Positions 1 through 6,186 of a stretch of 8,863 nucleotides of DNA are shown here, in pieces. The stretch comes from Minisyncoccota bacterium (GTDB lineage Bacteria > Patescibacteriota > Minisyncoccia > Phycocordibacterales > UBA2100). Location of the stretch: positions 1-8,863 of the forward strand of contig JAESTJ010000060.1 in assembly GCA_016763615.1 (NCBI GenBank). Direction: 5' to 3'. The notes beneath the pieces were generated by a model. That model worked only from the letters and a program-made list of their open reading frames with translations, made no database searches and was not told where the DNA came from. Numbering within the stretch: the stretch's first letter is position 1; each line of letters begins with the position of its first letter. The translations under genes and the position numbers were made by a program.

Positions 1-872
1 AGATAACACCCGATATTTTTTTACAGAAGCTTCCCGAAACAACTCACCTGTCAGTTGCTGATACCGATTATTTGAAAGAACTTTTTGTTGAACAAGGTTT
101 GTCGGTAACTGCGTTGAATAATTACCTTACCTGCCCGTGGAATTTCTTTTACAGTAACCTCATTCGTATTCCTAAAATTCCAAATAAACACATGGTGTTT
201 GGTACTATTATTCATCGTGCACTCAACTCATTTTTTGGTGGTAAAGAGGTTGGCACTAAAGAAACACTACTGAGTTCGTTTAAGGAGGCATTGGAAAGAA
301 CTGCGCTTTCAGGTGCTGCGTACACAGAGATAGAAGAACGAGGAGTTGAAGCTCTTACAGGGTGGTTTGATGAGTACGAGGGAATCTGGACTAAAGAAAC
401 ACTAAATGAGTATCGTGTGAATTCCGTTGTAGAGCTACCTCTGGAAGAGTTGCCACAGCTTCGCGTGCGGGGGGATTTGGACAAACTAGAAATATATCCC
501 GATGGAGTTACTGTGGTAGATTATAAAACTGGAGCACCAAAATCTCGTAATCATCTTTTAGGTAACACCAAAGCGAAAGGCTCAGGAAATTATTTCAGGC
601 AGTTAGTTTTTTATAAGATGCTTTTGGACGCTGAGGGCAAGCATGTAATGAAGCGAGGACTAATTGACTACATTCAACCTAAGAAAACGAACGGGAAGTA
701 TGTAACCGAGATGTTTGATATTACTGGAGTCGAAGTAGACTCAGTGATGAAAGAGATAACGCAAATGACTAAAGAGGTACTCAGTATGTCTTTTTGGGAT
801 ACTCGATGTGATGAATATAAAAAAGGAAAAGGTGATTGTGAGTACTGTTCCTTACGAGATCTGATGCAATAA
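1..872 (+). CDS. C-terminal part of a helicase/nuclease: RecB/AddB-type PD-(D/E)XK nuclease domain with four-cysteine iron staple (5' end outside window)
   Basis: The reading frame is open from base 3 with no stop, so the TTG at 72 is almost certainly internal and the gene begins upstream of the window. Numbering from that TTG, the nuclease core is visible: GTIIHRAL with H48, GDLD (D135, D137), VVDYKTG with D150 and K152, and QLVFY with Q177 and Y181. C21 (LTCPWNFFY) plus C246, C256 and C259 give the spaced four-cysteine set that binds a 4Fe-4S cluster in AddB-type nucleases. In Parcubacteria this domain usually ends a long UvrD/PcrA-like helicase that cuts DNA during end processing or repair. 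The helicase part is not visible here, so full identity is inference. An alternative is a stand-alone RecB-family nuclease. The stop codon overlaps the left arm of a terminator hairpin. Confidence 0.85.
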   Translation, partial: ITPDIFLQKLPETTHLSVADTDYLKELFVEQGLSVTALNNYLTCPWNFFYSNLIRIPKIPNKHMVFGTIIHRALNSFFGGKEVGTKETLLSSFKEALERTALSGAAYTEIEERGVEALTGWFDEYEGIWTKETLNEYRVNSVVELPLEELPQLRVRGDLDKLEIYPDGVTVVDYKTGAPKSRNHLLGNTKAKGSGNYFRQLVFYKMLLDAEGKHVMKRGLIDYIQPKKTNGKYVTEMFDITGVEVDSVMKEITQMTKEVLSMSFWDTRCDEYKKGKGDCEYCSLRDLMQ

Positions 873-898
873 AAAAGCGGCCATTTGGCCGCTTTTTT
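871..898. terminator. Bidirectional rho-independent terminator between the nuclease gene and dsbA
   Basis: A perfect 12-bp inverted repeat (AAAAAAGCGGCC / GGCCGCTTTTTT) surrounds a 4-base loop, ATTT. The GC core is flanked by A6 on the left and T6 on the right, so a U tract follows the hairpin in transcripts of either strand. It starts at the stop codon of the plus-strand nuclease gene and lies 21 bases past the restored dsbA stop at 920. Confidence 0.93.
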
Positions 899-919
899 GT
901 AAATCTTCTTTCTCCCTAC

Positions 920-1635
920 TTACTCAGAAAGAAGTTGGTCGATAACTTGCTTCATTACTTCAAATGGTTGGCCACCTTCAAGTGGGAATTGTTCACCACC
1001 TGAAAGAATGATGTTGTGGGAGTTCCACGTGCGCCTGCTGCAGCTGCTTCTTCGAAGTCAGCTTGGACGCGATCTGCCATAGCTCCGCTATCGAGACATG
1101 TGTTAAATGCTGCAACATCAAGACCTGCGAACTTTGCAATTTCAGGCAGTAACGCTAGGTCGAGACCATCGTTACTTGGAGTTATTTCAAATAATCTATC
1201 AATATATTTCCAGAACCCTTCATTTCCACCGAGTTCAGCTGCACATTCTGTTGCCTCAGCCTCTCGAGGTGCTTTGGAGTGGAGTTGTGCGAGTGGGAAA
1301 TGTCGATATACCCAAGCCACGTCTTCGTCAGCGTACTCATCTACGATTCTTTGCAGCGTTTCGTGGTGATTCTTACAGAAAGGACATTCCGTATCTGAGT
1401 ATTCAACAATAACTACTTTAGCATCAGGACTTCCCTTTATATGGTCGTCTGATTGTACTCCGGCAATTGGCACAGTAGGTTGTGCATCTGCTGCTGCGTT
1501 ATCTCCTCCGGCTGGAGCTGTACCTCCACCACTCCCTAGGGCAAAGAAGAGTGCAATCGCAATTAGTACGCCTGCTGCAACTATAGCAATAGGGATTGCA
1601 AAGTTTCCTCTTTCAGCATTATTGAATAATGTCAT
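920..1635 (-). CDS. DsbA-family thiol oxidoreductase, membrane-anchored, with an apparent frameshift near the C-terminus
   Basis: Thioredoxin-fold disulfide oxidoreductase acting outside the membrane. From the ATG at 1635 an N-terminal anchor covers about residues 12-33, followed by a Gly/Ala/Pro-rich linker, the active site C84-P-F-C87 (YSDTECPFCKNHHE) and the cis-proline motif GTPT. The start is 1635, not the upstream ATG at 1686: AAGAGAA sits just before it, and the upstream 17 codons fall in the promoter and leader. As read, the frame departs from the family after GTPT and stops at 955. The -1 frame reads NIILSGGEQFPLEGGQP, then continues to a stop at 920, just before the shared terminator. 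That is the expected DsbA C-terminus, so one base appears missing near 1013-1017; restored length is 238 residues. It may be a pseudogene, a strain variant or an assembly error. Divergent from uppP. Confidence 0.85.
1008..1020 (-). other. Frameshift site in dsbA
   Basis: On the minus strand the sequence reads GGA ACT CCC ACA ACA TCA. Family sense resumes one base back, as AAC ATC ATT CTT TCA GGT GGT. Adding one A (ACAAC to ACAAAC) restores a continuous 239-codon frame. No X-XXY-YYZ slippery heptamer is present here, so programmed frameshifting is not supported. The event is either a true deletion or a consensus error in a short A run. Confidence 0.8.
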
Positions 1636-1658
1636 AATAAATTCTCTTAGTTTTATTT

Positions 1659-1664
1659 TATAAT
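1659..1664 (+). promoter_or_regulatory. Possible -10 box for uppP
   Basis: A consensus TATAAT lies 24 bases before the uppP ATG in the dsbA-uppP spacer. No recognisable -35 lies 16-18 bases upstream, and the region is AT-rich, so chance is a real possibility. A weak Shine-Dalgarno (GTAGGA, 1672-1677) precedes the ATG. Confidence 0.35.
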
Positions 1665-1676
1665 TAATGTTGTAGG

Positions 1677-1705
1677 ATTGTAGCATACATGTTTGACGCT
1701 GTTAT
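1677..1705 (-). promoter_or_regulatory. Probable extended -10 promoter of dsbA
   Basis: Read on the minus strand: ATAACA, a 17-base spacer, then TGC-TACAAT (extended -10, with TACAAT at 1682-1677). The predicted start near 1670 gives a leader of about 35 bases containing AAGAGAA ahead of the ATG at 1635. The -35 lies inside the first codons of uppP, so the divergent units share this space. Confidence 0.5.
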
Positions 1706-2510
1706 CTGGACAAATATATTACTCGGTGTTGTACAAGGCCTCACTGAATTTCTTCCCATATCATCATCTGGGCATCTAATTCTTGCACGAGAAGTATTTG
1801 GAGTAGTTGGTGAATATGACTTAGCTTTTGATGCACTGCTCCACTTTGCTACGGCTTTGGCAATAGTTGCATACTTTTGGCGTGACATTTTGAAACTTCT
1901 TGCAGCAGCTACAAAACTTCCTGAAACGATTTTAAAAAAAGCAGAGCTTACAGAAAATCAAACCATGGTGGTAGCTCTTATCGCGGGTACAGTACCTGCA
2001 GTCATCCTTGGTCTACTTCTTGAGGACCTTATTTCAACTGCATTTCGCAATCCACTCTTGATAGCAGCTACACTGGTGTTTGGCTCAGTAATTATGTATC
2101 TAGCTGAAAAGTATCAGGGGCGCTCTTTGCTAGCCAACTCAAAATTTAGAGGTGGGTGGAAGCAGGGTTTGATTATTGGTTTATTTCAGTCACTTGCATT
2201 AATCCCAGGAACAAGCCGCTCGGGGATGACTATTTCTGCAGGGTTACTTTTTGGCATGGAGCGTTTCGCCGCTGCGCGTTTTGGATTTCTTCTCGGAGTA
2301 CCATTACTACTTGGTGCAGGAGCAAAAAAGGCTCTAGAAATTGGTCTAGGAGAAATAACAGTAGTTATGGCTGCTGGAGTAGCTGCAGCTTTTGTGGTCG
2401 CATTGTTAGTGATTCACTTCTTACTTAAGTTTTTGCGGAATCATACATTACATATTTTTATTATATATCGATTCGTTTTGGCATTTGGAATTATCATCTT
2501 GTTCCTCTAG
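1689..2510 (+). CDS. uppP: Undecaprenyl-diphosphatase UppP (BacA)
   Basis: Integral membrane phosphatase that converts undecaprenyl diphosphate to undecaprenyl phosphate, recycling the lipid carrier for peptidoglycan and other envelope polymers; overproduction classically gives bacitracin resistance. The 273 residues match the family length. Family signatures are clear: the (E/Q)XXXE segment Q16-G-L-T-E20 running into FLPISSSGHL (21-30, with S27 and H29), and the second catalytic segment PGTSRSG at 173-179 with R177. Several hydrophobic helices fill the rest, the last near the C-terminus (FIIYRFVLAFGIIILFL). The ATG at 1689 leaves a complete N-terminus and lies 53 bases from the divergent dsbA start. 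The next gene has its own promoter starting 22 bases past the uppP stop, so uppP is probably monocistronic. No convincing terminator was seen between them. Confidence 0.97.
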   Translation: MFDAVIWTNILLGVVQGLTEFLPISSSGHLILAREVFGVVGEYDLAFDALLHFATALAIVAYFWRDILKLLAAATKLPETILKKAELTENQTMVVALIAGTVPAVILGLLLEDLISTAFRNPLLIAATLVFGSVIMYLAEKYQGRSLLANSKFRGGWKQGLIIGLFQSLALIPGTSRSGMTISAGLLFGMERFAAARFGFLLGVPLLLGAGAKKALEIGLGEITVVMAAGVAAAFVVALLVIHFLLKFLRNHTLHIFIIYRFVLAFGIIILFL

Positions 2511-2532
2511 TCAACGGGCATCTTGAAGTGTC

Positions 2533-2561
2533 TTGACTCTATTTCAGTACTTGGGTATAAA
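2533..2561 (+). promoter_or_regulatory. Strong sigma70-type promoter of the orphan membrane protein
   Basis: TTGACT (2533-2538), exactly 17 bases, then TATAAA (2556-2561). Each hexamer matches consensus in five of six positions. The predicted start near 2568 gives a leader of about 39 bases before the ATG at 2607. This is the most canonical promoter in the window. Confidence 0.8.
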
Positions 2562-2593
2562 GAAGGTACATGCGCTTTAGGATGAAAGCACAT

Positions 2594-2602
2594 GGAGGAG
2601 GA
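2594..2602 (+). promoter_or_regulatory. Shine-Dalgarno that fixes the start at 2607
   Basis: GGAGGAGGA contains a full AGGAGG (2596-2601) five bases before the ATG at 2607. An in-frame ATG at 2592 overlaps this ribosome-binding site and so is very unlikely to be used. Confidence 0.85.
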
Positions 2603-2606
2603 AGCG

Positions 2607-2918
2607 ATGGAAGATAAGATTCTTCGGATACTCGGTTTGCTGTTTATGCAGGCAGGAGGTTTGCTTGTCTGGTTTGGGGAAGTTCTTTTAGGCGAAAAGT
2701 TTTATGAGACCCTACAACTCGAGACAATTGTGTATGGGGAGATGTTTCCTCTACAGAAAGTCAACCAACTCGTTTTGGGCGCCATGACATTTGCCAATAT
2801 TCCAATTGAGAAATGGCAGGAGAATCTCCAGCTCTCTGAGAGTTTTGAGGTCATAGGAATCTCCTTTTTCGCGATTGGTCTTATCGTGTATTTTTACGGA
2901 AAATGGTTGCGGCCCTAG
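2607..2918 (+). CDS. Hypothetical two-helix membrane protein, 103 aa
   Basis: I do not recognise this protein. From the ATG at 2607 (chosen for the AGGAGG five bases upstream) it has two hydrophobic helices: residues about 5-26 (ILRILGLLFMQAGGLLVWFGEVLL) and about 78-97 (FEVIGISFFAIGLIVYFYG). A roughly 50-residue, mostly polar segment lies between them, so a hairpin topology with both ends on the same side is likely. No cysteines, catalytic motif or signal-peptidase site are evident. It is a self-contained transcription unit: near-consensus promoter, strong ribosome-binding site and its own terminator. That is unlike most of its neighbours, which use short or no leaders and no clear Shine-Dalgarno. 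It lies between uppP and the convergent hisS/exonuclease operon, so context does not suggest a role. Confidence 0.8.
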   Translation: MEDKILRILGLLFMQAGGLLVWFGEVLLGEKFYETLQLETIVYGEMFPLQKVNQLVLGAMTFANIPIEKWQENLQLSESFEVIGISFFAIGLIVYFYGKWLRP

Positions 2919-2925
2919 ACGGAAG

Positions 2926-2966
2926 TAGGCGTTGGACTCACATACGGGCCCAGCGCCTAATTTTTT
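2926..2966 (+). terminator. Rho-independent terminator after the orphan membrane protein
   Basis: A 10-bp stem (TAGGCGTTGG at 2926-2935 with CCAGCGCCTA at 2950-2959, one G-U pair) with a 14-base loop, followed by T6 at 2961-2966. It starts eight bases past the stop codon. There is no T run on the minus strand, so it should not stop the convergent exonuclease transcript. Confidence 0.85.
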
Positions 2967-2983
2967 GGTTGCGTAAGACGTTG

Positions 2984-3559
2984 TTAAAACGGCAGTGTAT
3001 GTGTGAGGGTAGAGGCCTCTTTGTCTCCCCATTTACTGGTATCTAATTGAATATCTTTTATTTTACTAAGGTCTTTATACTTAACTTTTCCGTGCTTCAT
3101 CGCATATTCGTAGACATTTTTGGTTACTTTCACATCTTGGATACAGTAGTCGATAACTTTTTGTTTTTCGCCGGCGTGCCACCATGTAATGGCTTGTAGA
3201 CCATGGCCGCTTTTCTTTTCTCCAAGTGTTGCCTGTGCAACAGCATCAAGTTTTATGCGACGTCCAAGGGACGCGTGAATTTCTTTTAATAAGTCGAGAC
3301 TCTTTATTGTAGTTAGGTCGCCGGGATAGTATTTATCTAACAGAGGAATATCAAAATGATCAGAATTGTAGCCTATGAGCATGTCAGCTCCTTCGATAAA
3401 TTTCCACAGCTTAGAAAAATCTTCTTGAAGGAACGAATGGTATTCATCGGTTGCAGAATCGTGCAAACAGACTACTGAAATATCCAAGTCAGCTGGGTTA
3501 CCCGAGCCTACATCACTAAAAGTATTGCTCGTTTCAATATCAAATACAATTTTACGCAT
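2984..3559 (-). CDS. DEDDy-type 3'-5' exonuclease (ribonuclease H-like fold, YprB-like)
   Basis: Predicted metal-dependent 3'-5' nucleic-acid exonuclease. All DEDD acidic residues are visible: D7 and E9 in FDIET, D70 in GYNSDHFDIP (the Exo II-type segment), and Y138 with D142 in YCIQDVKVT (Exo III). The tyrosine four residues before the last aspartate makes it DEDDy. The 191 residues are essentially one exonuclease domain, with a short tail after about residue 155 and no polymerase or helicase part. Substrate (RNA or DNA) cannot be told from sequence. The ATG at 3559 lies only nine bases past the hisS stop, so the two genes are almost certainly co-transcribed. No strong Shine-Dalgarno precedes it, suggesting translational coupling. 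Convergent with the orphan membrane gene. Confidence 0.88.
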   Translation of the reverse strand: MRKIVFDIETSNTFSDVGSGNPADLDISVVCLHDSATDEYHSFLQEDFSKLWKFIEGADMLIGYNSDHFDIPLLDKYYPGDLTTIKSLDLLKEIHASLGRRIKLDAVAQATLGEKKSGHGLQAITWWHAGEKQKVIDYCIQDVKVTKNVYEYAMKHGKVKYKDLSKIKDIQLDTSKWGDKEASTLTHTLPF

Positions 3560-3568
3560 GCTTGAAGT

Positions 3569-4813
3569 TTAGAGTTCGTGGGTGAAGATGTGGTCGGCAA
3601 TATCGTTTATTTCAAGTTCTGTTTGGTCACCACTTTCTAAATGTTTAACAGAAAGTTTTCCGCTCTCCATTTCTTTTGTGCCAATGCACGCTACAAAAGG
3701 AACTGATTTCTTGTCAGCTAATTTTATTTGGTCACCAACTTTTTTGTAAGAGTAGTTTACCGCTACGTTAATGTCTTCCTCGCGTAGTTGTTGCGCCACC
3801 TTGTCGGTGAATTCAGTTGCGTTTTCAGAGAGTATACAAAGCATGAGATCTGTAGGAGAGACATATTCAGGAAGGAGGTCGTGTATATCTAGAAAATCTT
3901 TCATAGTCACGTCACCAAGCGCAAAGCCAACAGTGGGGATGGCGTCAGCTCCAAACATTTCAACGAGAGCGTCATAACGCCCGCCTCCGGCAAGAGAACG
4001 ATTGTTTTCTTTACTCGTATCAAACACTTCAAATACCATTCCTGTGTAATAGTTGAATCCACGAACGACAGAAGTGTCGATAACTGCATTCACAATTCCA
4101 AGAGACTGAAGGCGTACACGTAGGTTTTCAAGCAAAGGATTTGTCGCAGCACTATCGAGCAACTCGAGAAGTTGTATAGATTTGTCAGCGGTGAGTTTCT
4201 CAAGCTCACTTTCAAAATTATCTAACTTTGCACGCTTATCGAGAAGTGACATAACACTTTTTCGAGTCCCTGCGTCTATACCGACTTCGTCAAAAATATG
4301 CTCAAAGACTCGTCTGTCGTTAATACGAATTTCAAAATCTGCTTCTGTTGCACCAAAAGCAATAATAAGTTTGTGTGCGAGGGAGATTATTTCTACATCT
4401 GCATCTTGGCCCGCAACACCAAACAAATCAGCATTCAATTGCCAAAATTCGCGAAGGCGACCACGTTGTGCTCGCTCGTAACAGAAGCAGTTAGGCATTG
4501 AGTACCACCGTAGTGGAAAACCAAGTTCACGCGATTTCCCTGCAACCATACGCGCCACCGTGGGTGTCATTTCTGGGCGCAAGGTTACTTCTCGTCCACC
4601 GCGGTCTTCAAAAGTGTATGTTTGTTCAGTTACTATTTCATCACTTGTTTTTGTTTTGTAGAGTTCAGCAGGTTCAAGAATAGAAGCATCGTATGCTTCG
4701 TAACCAAAGGATTCGCATACTTGTGAGAGTGTATTCACAATATAGTCGTGAACAAACTTGTCTTTTGGGTAAAAGTCACGCACTCCTTTGTAGCTGTCTG
4801 TTGAAAGTTTCAT
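3569..4813 (-). CDS. hisS: Histidyl-tRNA synthetase, with divergent motif 3
   Basis: Class II synthetase that charges tRNA-His with histidine. At 414 residues it has normal length. Visible parts are the N-terminal GVRDFYP (10-16), motif 2 region RPEMTPTVARM (79-89) with the loop ERAQRGRLREFWQ (113-125), the HisA-type histidine-binding motif RGFNYYTG (251-258), AGGGRYD (275-281), and a C-terminal anticodon-binding domain from about residue 325. Two oddities: HisA has Asn254 where RGLDYYT normally has Asp, and motif 3 reads GFALGDVTM (296-304) where E. coli-type enzymes have GFAMGLERL, so the class II motif 3 arginine is replaced by T303. All other motifs are intact, so I read it as a divergent but functional HisRS. 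It is the first gene of an operon with the exonuclease. Confidence 0.96.
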   Translation of the reverse strand: MKLSTDSYKGVRDFYPKDKFVHDYIVNTLSQVCESFGYEAYDASILEPAELYKTKTSDEIVTEQTYTFEDRGGREVTLRPEMTPTVARMVAGKSRELGFPLRWYSMPNCFCYERAQRGRLREFWQLNADLFGVAGQDADVEIISLAHKLIIAFGATEADFEIRINDRRVFEHIFDEVGIDAGTRKSVMSLLDKRAKLDNFESELEKLTADKSIQLLELLDSAATNPLLENLRVRLQSLGIVNAVIDTSVVRGFNYYTGMVFEVFDTSKENNRSLAGGGRYDALVEMFGADAIPTVGFALGDVTMKDFLDIHDLLPEYVSPTDLMLCILSENATEFTDKVAQQLREEDINVAVNYSYKKVGDQIKLADKKSVPFVACIGTKEMESGKLSVKHLESGDQTELEINDIADHIFTHEL

Positions 4814-4823
4814 CGTATGGCAT

Positions 4824-4852
4824 ATAGTACCAAAAAAGCCAAAAGGTGTCTT
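4824..4852 (-). promoter_or_regulatory. Probable hisS promoter giving a very short leader
   Basis: Minus strand: AAGACA (4852-4847), exactly 17 bases, then TACTAT (4829-4824). The ATG at 4813 lies ten bases past the -10 box, so the predicted transcript starts about four bases before the start codon. There is no Shine-Dalgarno. The 73-base PH-gene/hisS spacer holds no clear terminator. Confidence 0.5.
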
Positions 4853-4886
4853 GCGGAGGAACTTAGTAGGAAATAGCTTTTAATCT

Positions 4887-5453
4887 CTATTCGCTCTCAG
4901 AAGGGCGTTGATCTTTATTATATTCAAACTTGTCTTTGTGTTCAGTAGTTAAATCTATACGCTCTAAAATTGCATTGCGAACATAACTTGGGTTGGGGAT
5001 TCCTTTTATAAGATAAAAGCTCGCAACTGGTCCAGCTGTTTGAATTTGAAGATTTCCAAAACCAAAAATAGTCGCAAAAATACCATGCATTTCAACTTTA
5101 ATATCTTGGACGCGCTCAATTCGTAGGGTTGATATATCACGTTTAAAAAGGTGTATTTGGTCGATATTTATAATTCGCTTGTCAGTTACTATCCAGATGT
5201 CGAGGTAATAGTTCGTCCATACAGTGAAAAGCATCATCCAAATAGCGAGAAGCCACATTGCAGTAAAGAATGCAGGTACCGCAGCGTGTACTGACACAAA
5301 GGGAGCTACGAACGTTACGAAAATAAAAGGGATAATACCAATGACTACGATACCTATTGAATCCATAAAATGAATAAACCAGTGTTTTCGAACTACCAAA
5401 AGGACCTTTTCTTCTGGTTGTAATCTTATATTTTGTGGGAGCGCTCGTTGCAT
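4887..5453 (-). CDS. Membrane-anchored bacterial PH-domain protein (YdbS/DUF304-like)
   Basis: 188 residues with two membrane helices, about 32-52 (SIGIVVIGIIPFIFVTFVAPF) and 60-80 (PAFFTAMWLLAIWMMLFTVW). A bacterial pleckstrin-homology domain follows, starting at VTDKRIINIDQIHLFKRD (89-106) and continuing through LRIERVQDI and a FGFGNLQIQTAG strand near 120-131. The VTDKRI and FGNLQIQT segments are typical of this family. It probably acts at the inner face of the membrane; the ligand is unknown. The tail (about 165-188) is charged and lacks hydrophobic segments. The ATG at 5453 lies four bases past the stop of the upstream small membrane gene, so they form an operon, and perhaps a membrane complex (inference). 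Confidence 0.85.
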   Translation of the reverse strand: MQRALPQNIRLQPEEKVLLVVRKHWFIHFMDSIGIVVIGIIPFIFVTFVAPFVSVHAAVPAFFTAMWLLAIWMMLFTVWTNYYLDIWIVTDKRIINIDQIHLFKRDISTLRIERVQDIKVEMHGIFATIFGFGNLQIQTAGPVASFYLIKGIPNPSYVRNAILERIDLTTEHKDKFEYNKDQRPSESE

Positions 5454-5457
5454 AGTT

Positions 5458-5712
5458 TTAGAGAGTAGAGAGTGTTACGACACTTACCAGCATTGAAAAT
5501 ATGAACACAGCACTTATAACGATATACGCCAAGGTTGCCATTATGGTAGTGCGTTTATTCATACTAAAAGTAAACCAGTGATAAATAAGTACAGCACTGT
5601 AGACTATAAAGAAAAGTATCATTGCTAAGAAAATAGCCATCCACACCGAAGAGTTGAGTCCTGTTACAGCAGAACTGGCTTGTGCTACGGCTATGCCTGT
5701 GTGAATATCCAT
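5458..5712 (-). CDS. Small two-helix membrane protein, 84 aa, upstream partner of the PH-domain gene
   Basis: I do not recognise a named family. From the ATG at 5712 (MDIHTGIAVAQ) there is a short polar N-terminus and two hydrophobic helices, about 24-44 (WMAIFLAMILFFIVYSAVLIY) and about 58-80 (TLAYIVISAVFIFSMLVSVVTL), with a short basic loop NKR between them. The open frame extends upstream to 5910, but that part overlaps the divergent SET gene and its 66 extra residues show no coherent domain. Starting at 5712 also leaves room for the divergent promoters. It ends four bases before the PH-domain ATG. Conservation of this pair elsewhere would support a joint function. Confidence 0.7.
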   Translation of the reverse strand: MDIHTGIAVAQASSAVTGLNSSVWMAIFLAMILFFIVYSAVLIYHWFTFSMNKRTTIMATLAYIVISAVFIFSMLVSVVTLSTL

Positions 5713-5729
5713 GATGTCTACGTAATGTA

Positions 5730-5736
5730 TATAGTA
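5730..5736. promoter_or_regulatory. Overlapping divergent -10 boxes between the SET gene and the PH operon
   Basis: The 31-base spacer contains GTATATAGTAC. TATAGT (5730-5735) on plus could serve the SET gene, whose ATG is eight bases further on, predicting an almost leaderless mRNA. TACTAT (5736-5731) on minus could serve the small membrane gene with a leader of about 12 bases. The -35 matches are poor on both sides. If real, the two promoters would compete for polymerase. Confidence 0.35.
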
Positions 5737-5743
5737 CAGCGCT

Positions 5744-6157
5744 ATGCGGGATATACAAAGAAAATCAAAAGTAAAATTCTGTGTGAAGAGGTCAAATAAA
5801 GGTATGGGTCTCGGCCTTTTTGCAAATAAGCCTATTCTTGATGGGGAATTTATTATCGAATACACTGGGGAGCTAATTTCTACCGAGGGCGCTGATTCAC
5901 TCTCTACCAAATATCTTTTTGCGATTGATGAGAACTATACCTTTGATGGTTCAGACAGAAAAAATATAGCTCGTTACATAAACCACCTATGCACGCCAAA
6001 TATAGAAGCGCAGATTGAAGCGGGAGAGATAAAGTTTTTTGCGTTACAAAATATCAAAGAGGGAGAAGAGTTTGGATACGATTATGGAAAGGAGTATTTT
6101 AAGCAGTTTATAAAACCTAGAGGCTGCAAATGTCCGTCATGCCGTTTAGGCAATTAA
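5744..6157 (+). CDS. SET-domain protein, probable protein-lysine methyltransferase
   Basis: Almost the whole 137-residue protein is a SET domain, which transfers methyl groups from S-adenosylmethionine to lysine side chains. Visible are the SAM-binding start NKGMGLGLFANKPI (18-31), EYTGELIS (39-46), RYINHLCTPN (77-86, the NHSCxPN motif with Leu for Ser) and GEEFGYDYG (107-115) with the catalytic-site tyrosines Y112 and Y114. The tail CKCPSC (C128, C130, C133) matches a post-SET zinc knot that would be completed by C83. There are no pre-SET or accessory domains. The ATG at 5744 leaves the domain complete. Its substrate is unknown; in bacteria it could be a chromatin-like or ribosomal protein (inference). 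It is convergent with the thermonuclease, with 29 bases between the stops and no clear terminator. Confidence 0.9.
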   Translation: MRDIQRKSKVKFCVKRSNKGMGLGLFANKPILDGEFIIEYTGELISTEGADSLSTKYLFAIDENYTFDGSDRKNIARYINHLCTPNIEAQIEAGEIKFFALQNIKEGEEFGYDYGKEYFKQFIKPRGCKCPSCRLGN

Positions 6158-6186
6158 AAAAATAACTTTGGTAACTATAAAGAGAA

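Noticed and set aside
1008..1020. Programmed ribosomal frameshift in dsbA
   Set aside because: No slippery heptamer of the X-XXY-YYZ type and no obvious stimulatory structure at the shift point.
1016..1412. Plus-strand open frames opposite dsbA (up to 117 codons)
   Set aside because: They are antisense to conserved DsbA sequence, low in complexity and without a ribosome-binding site.
955..1686. dsbA starting at the ATG at 1686
   Set aside because: The extra 17 codons lie in the AT-rich leader and promoter region. The ATG at 1635 has AAGAGAA upstream and is followed directly by the normal anchor.
2511..2532. Terminator after uppP
   Set aside because: TCTTGA occurs twice as a direct repeat, but there is no adequate stem or T run before the next promoter.
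2751..3032. Minus-strand frame across the orphan gene and its terminator
   Set aside because: It crosses a clear terminator and overlaps the exonuclease tail in another frame; no domain.
4182..4683. Plus-strand open frames opposite hisS
   Set aside because: They mirror conserved HisRS codons; no domain, promoter or ribosome-binding site was seen.
5713..5910. N-terminal extension of the small membrane protein
   Set aside because: It lies antisense to the SET domain start and shows no coherent fold; the ATG at 5712 gives a compact two-helix protein.
6158..6186. Terminator between the SET gene and the thermonuclease
   Set aside because: Only short A runs and weak complementarity; no stable stem with a T tract on either strand.
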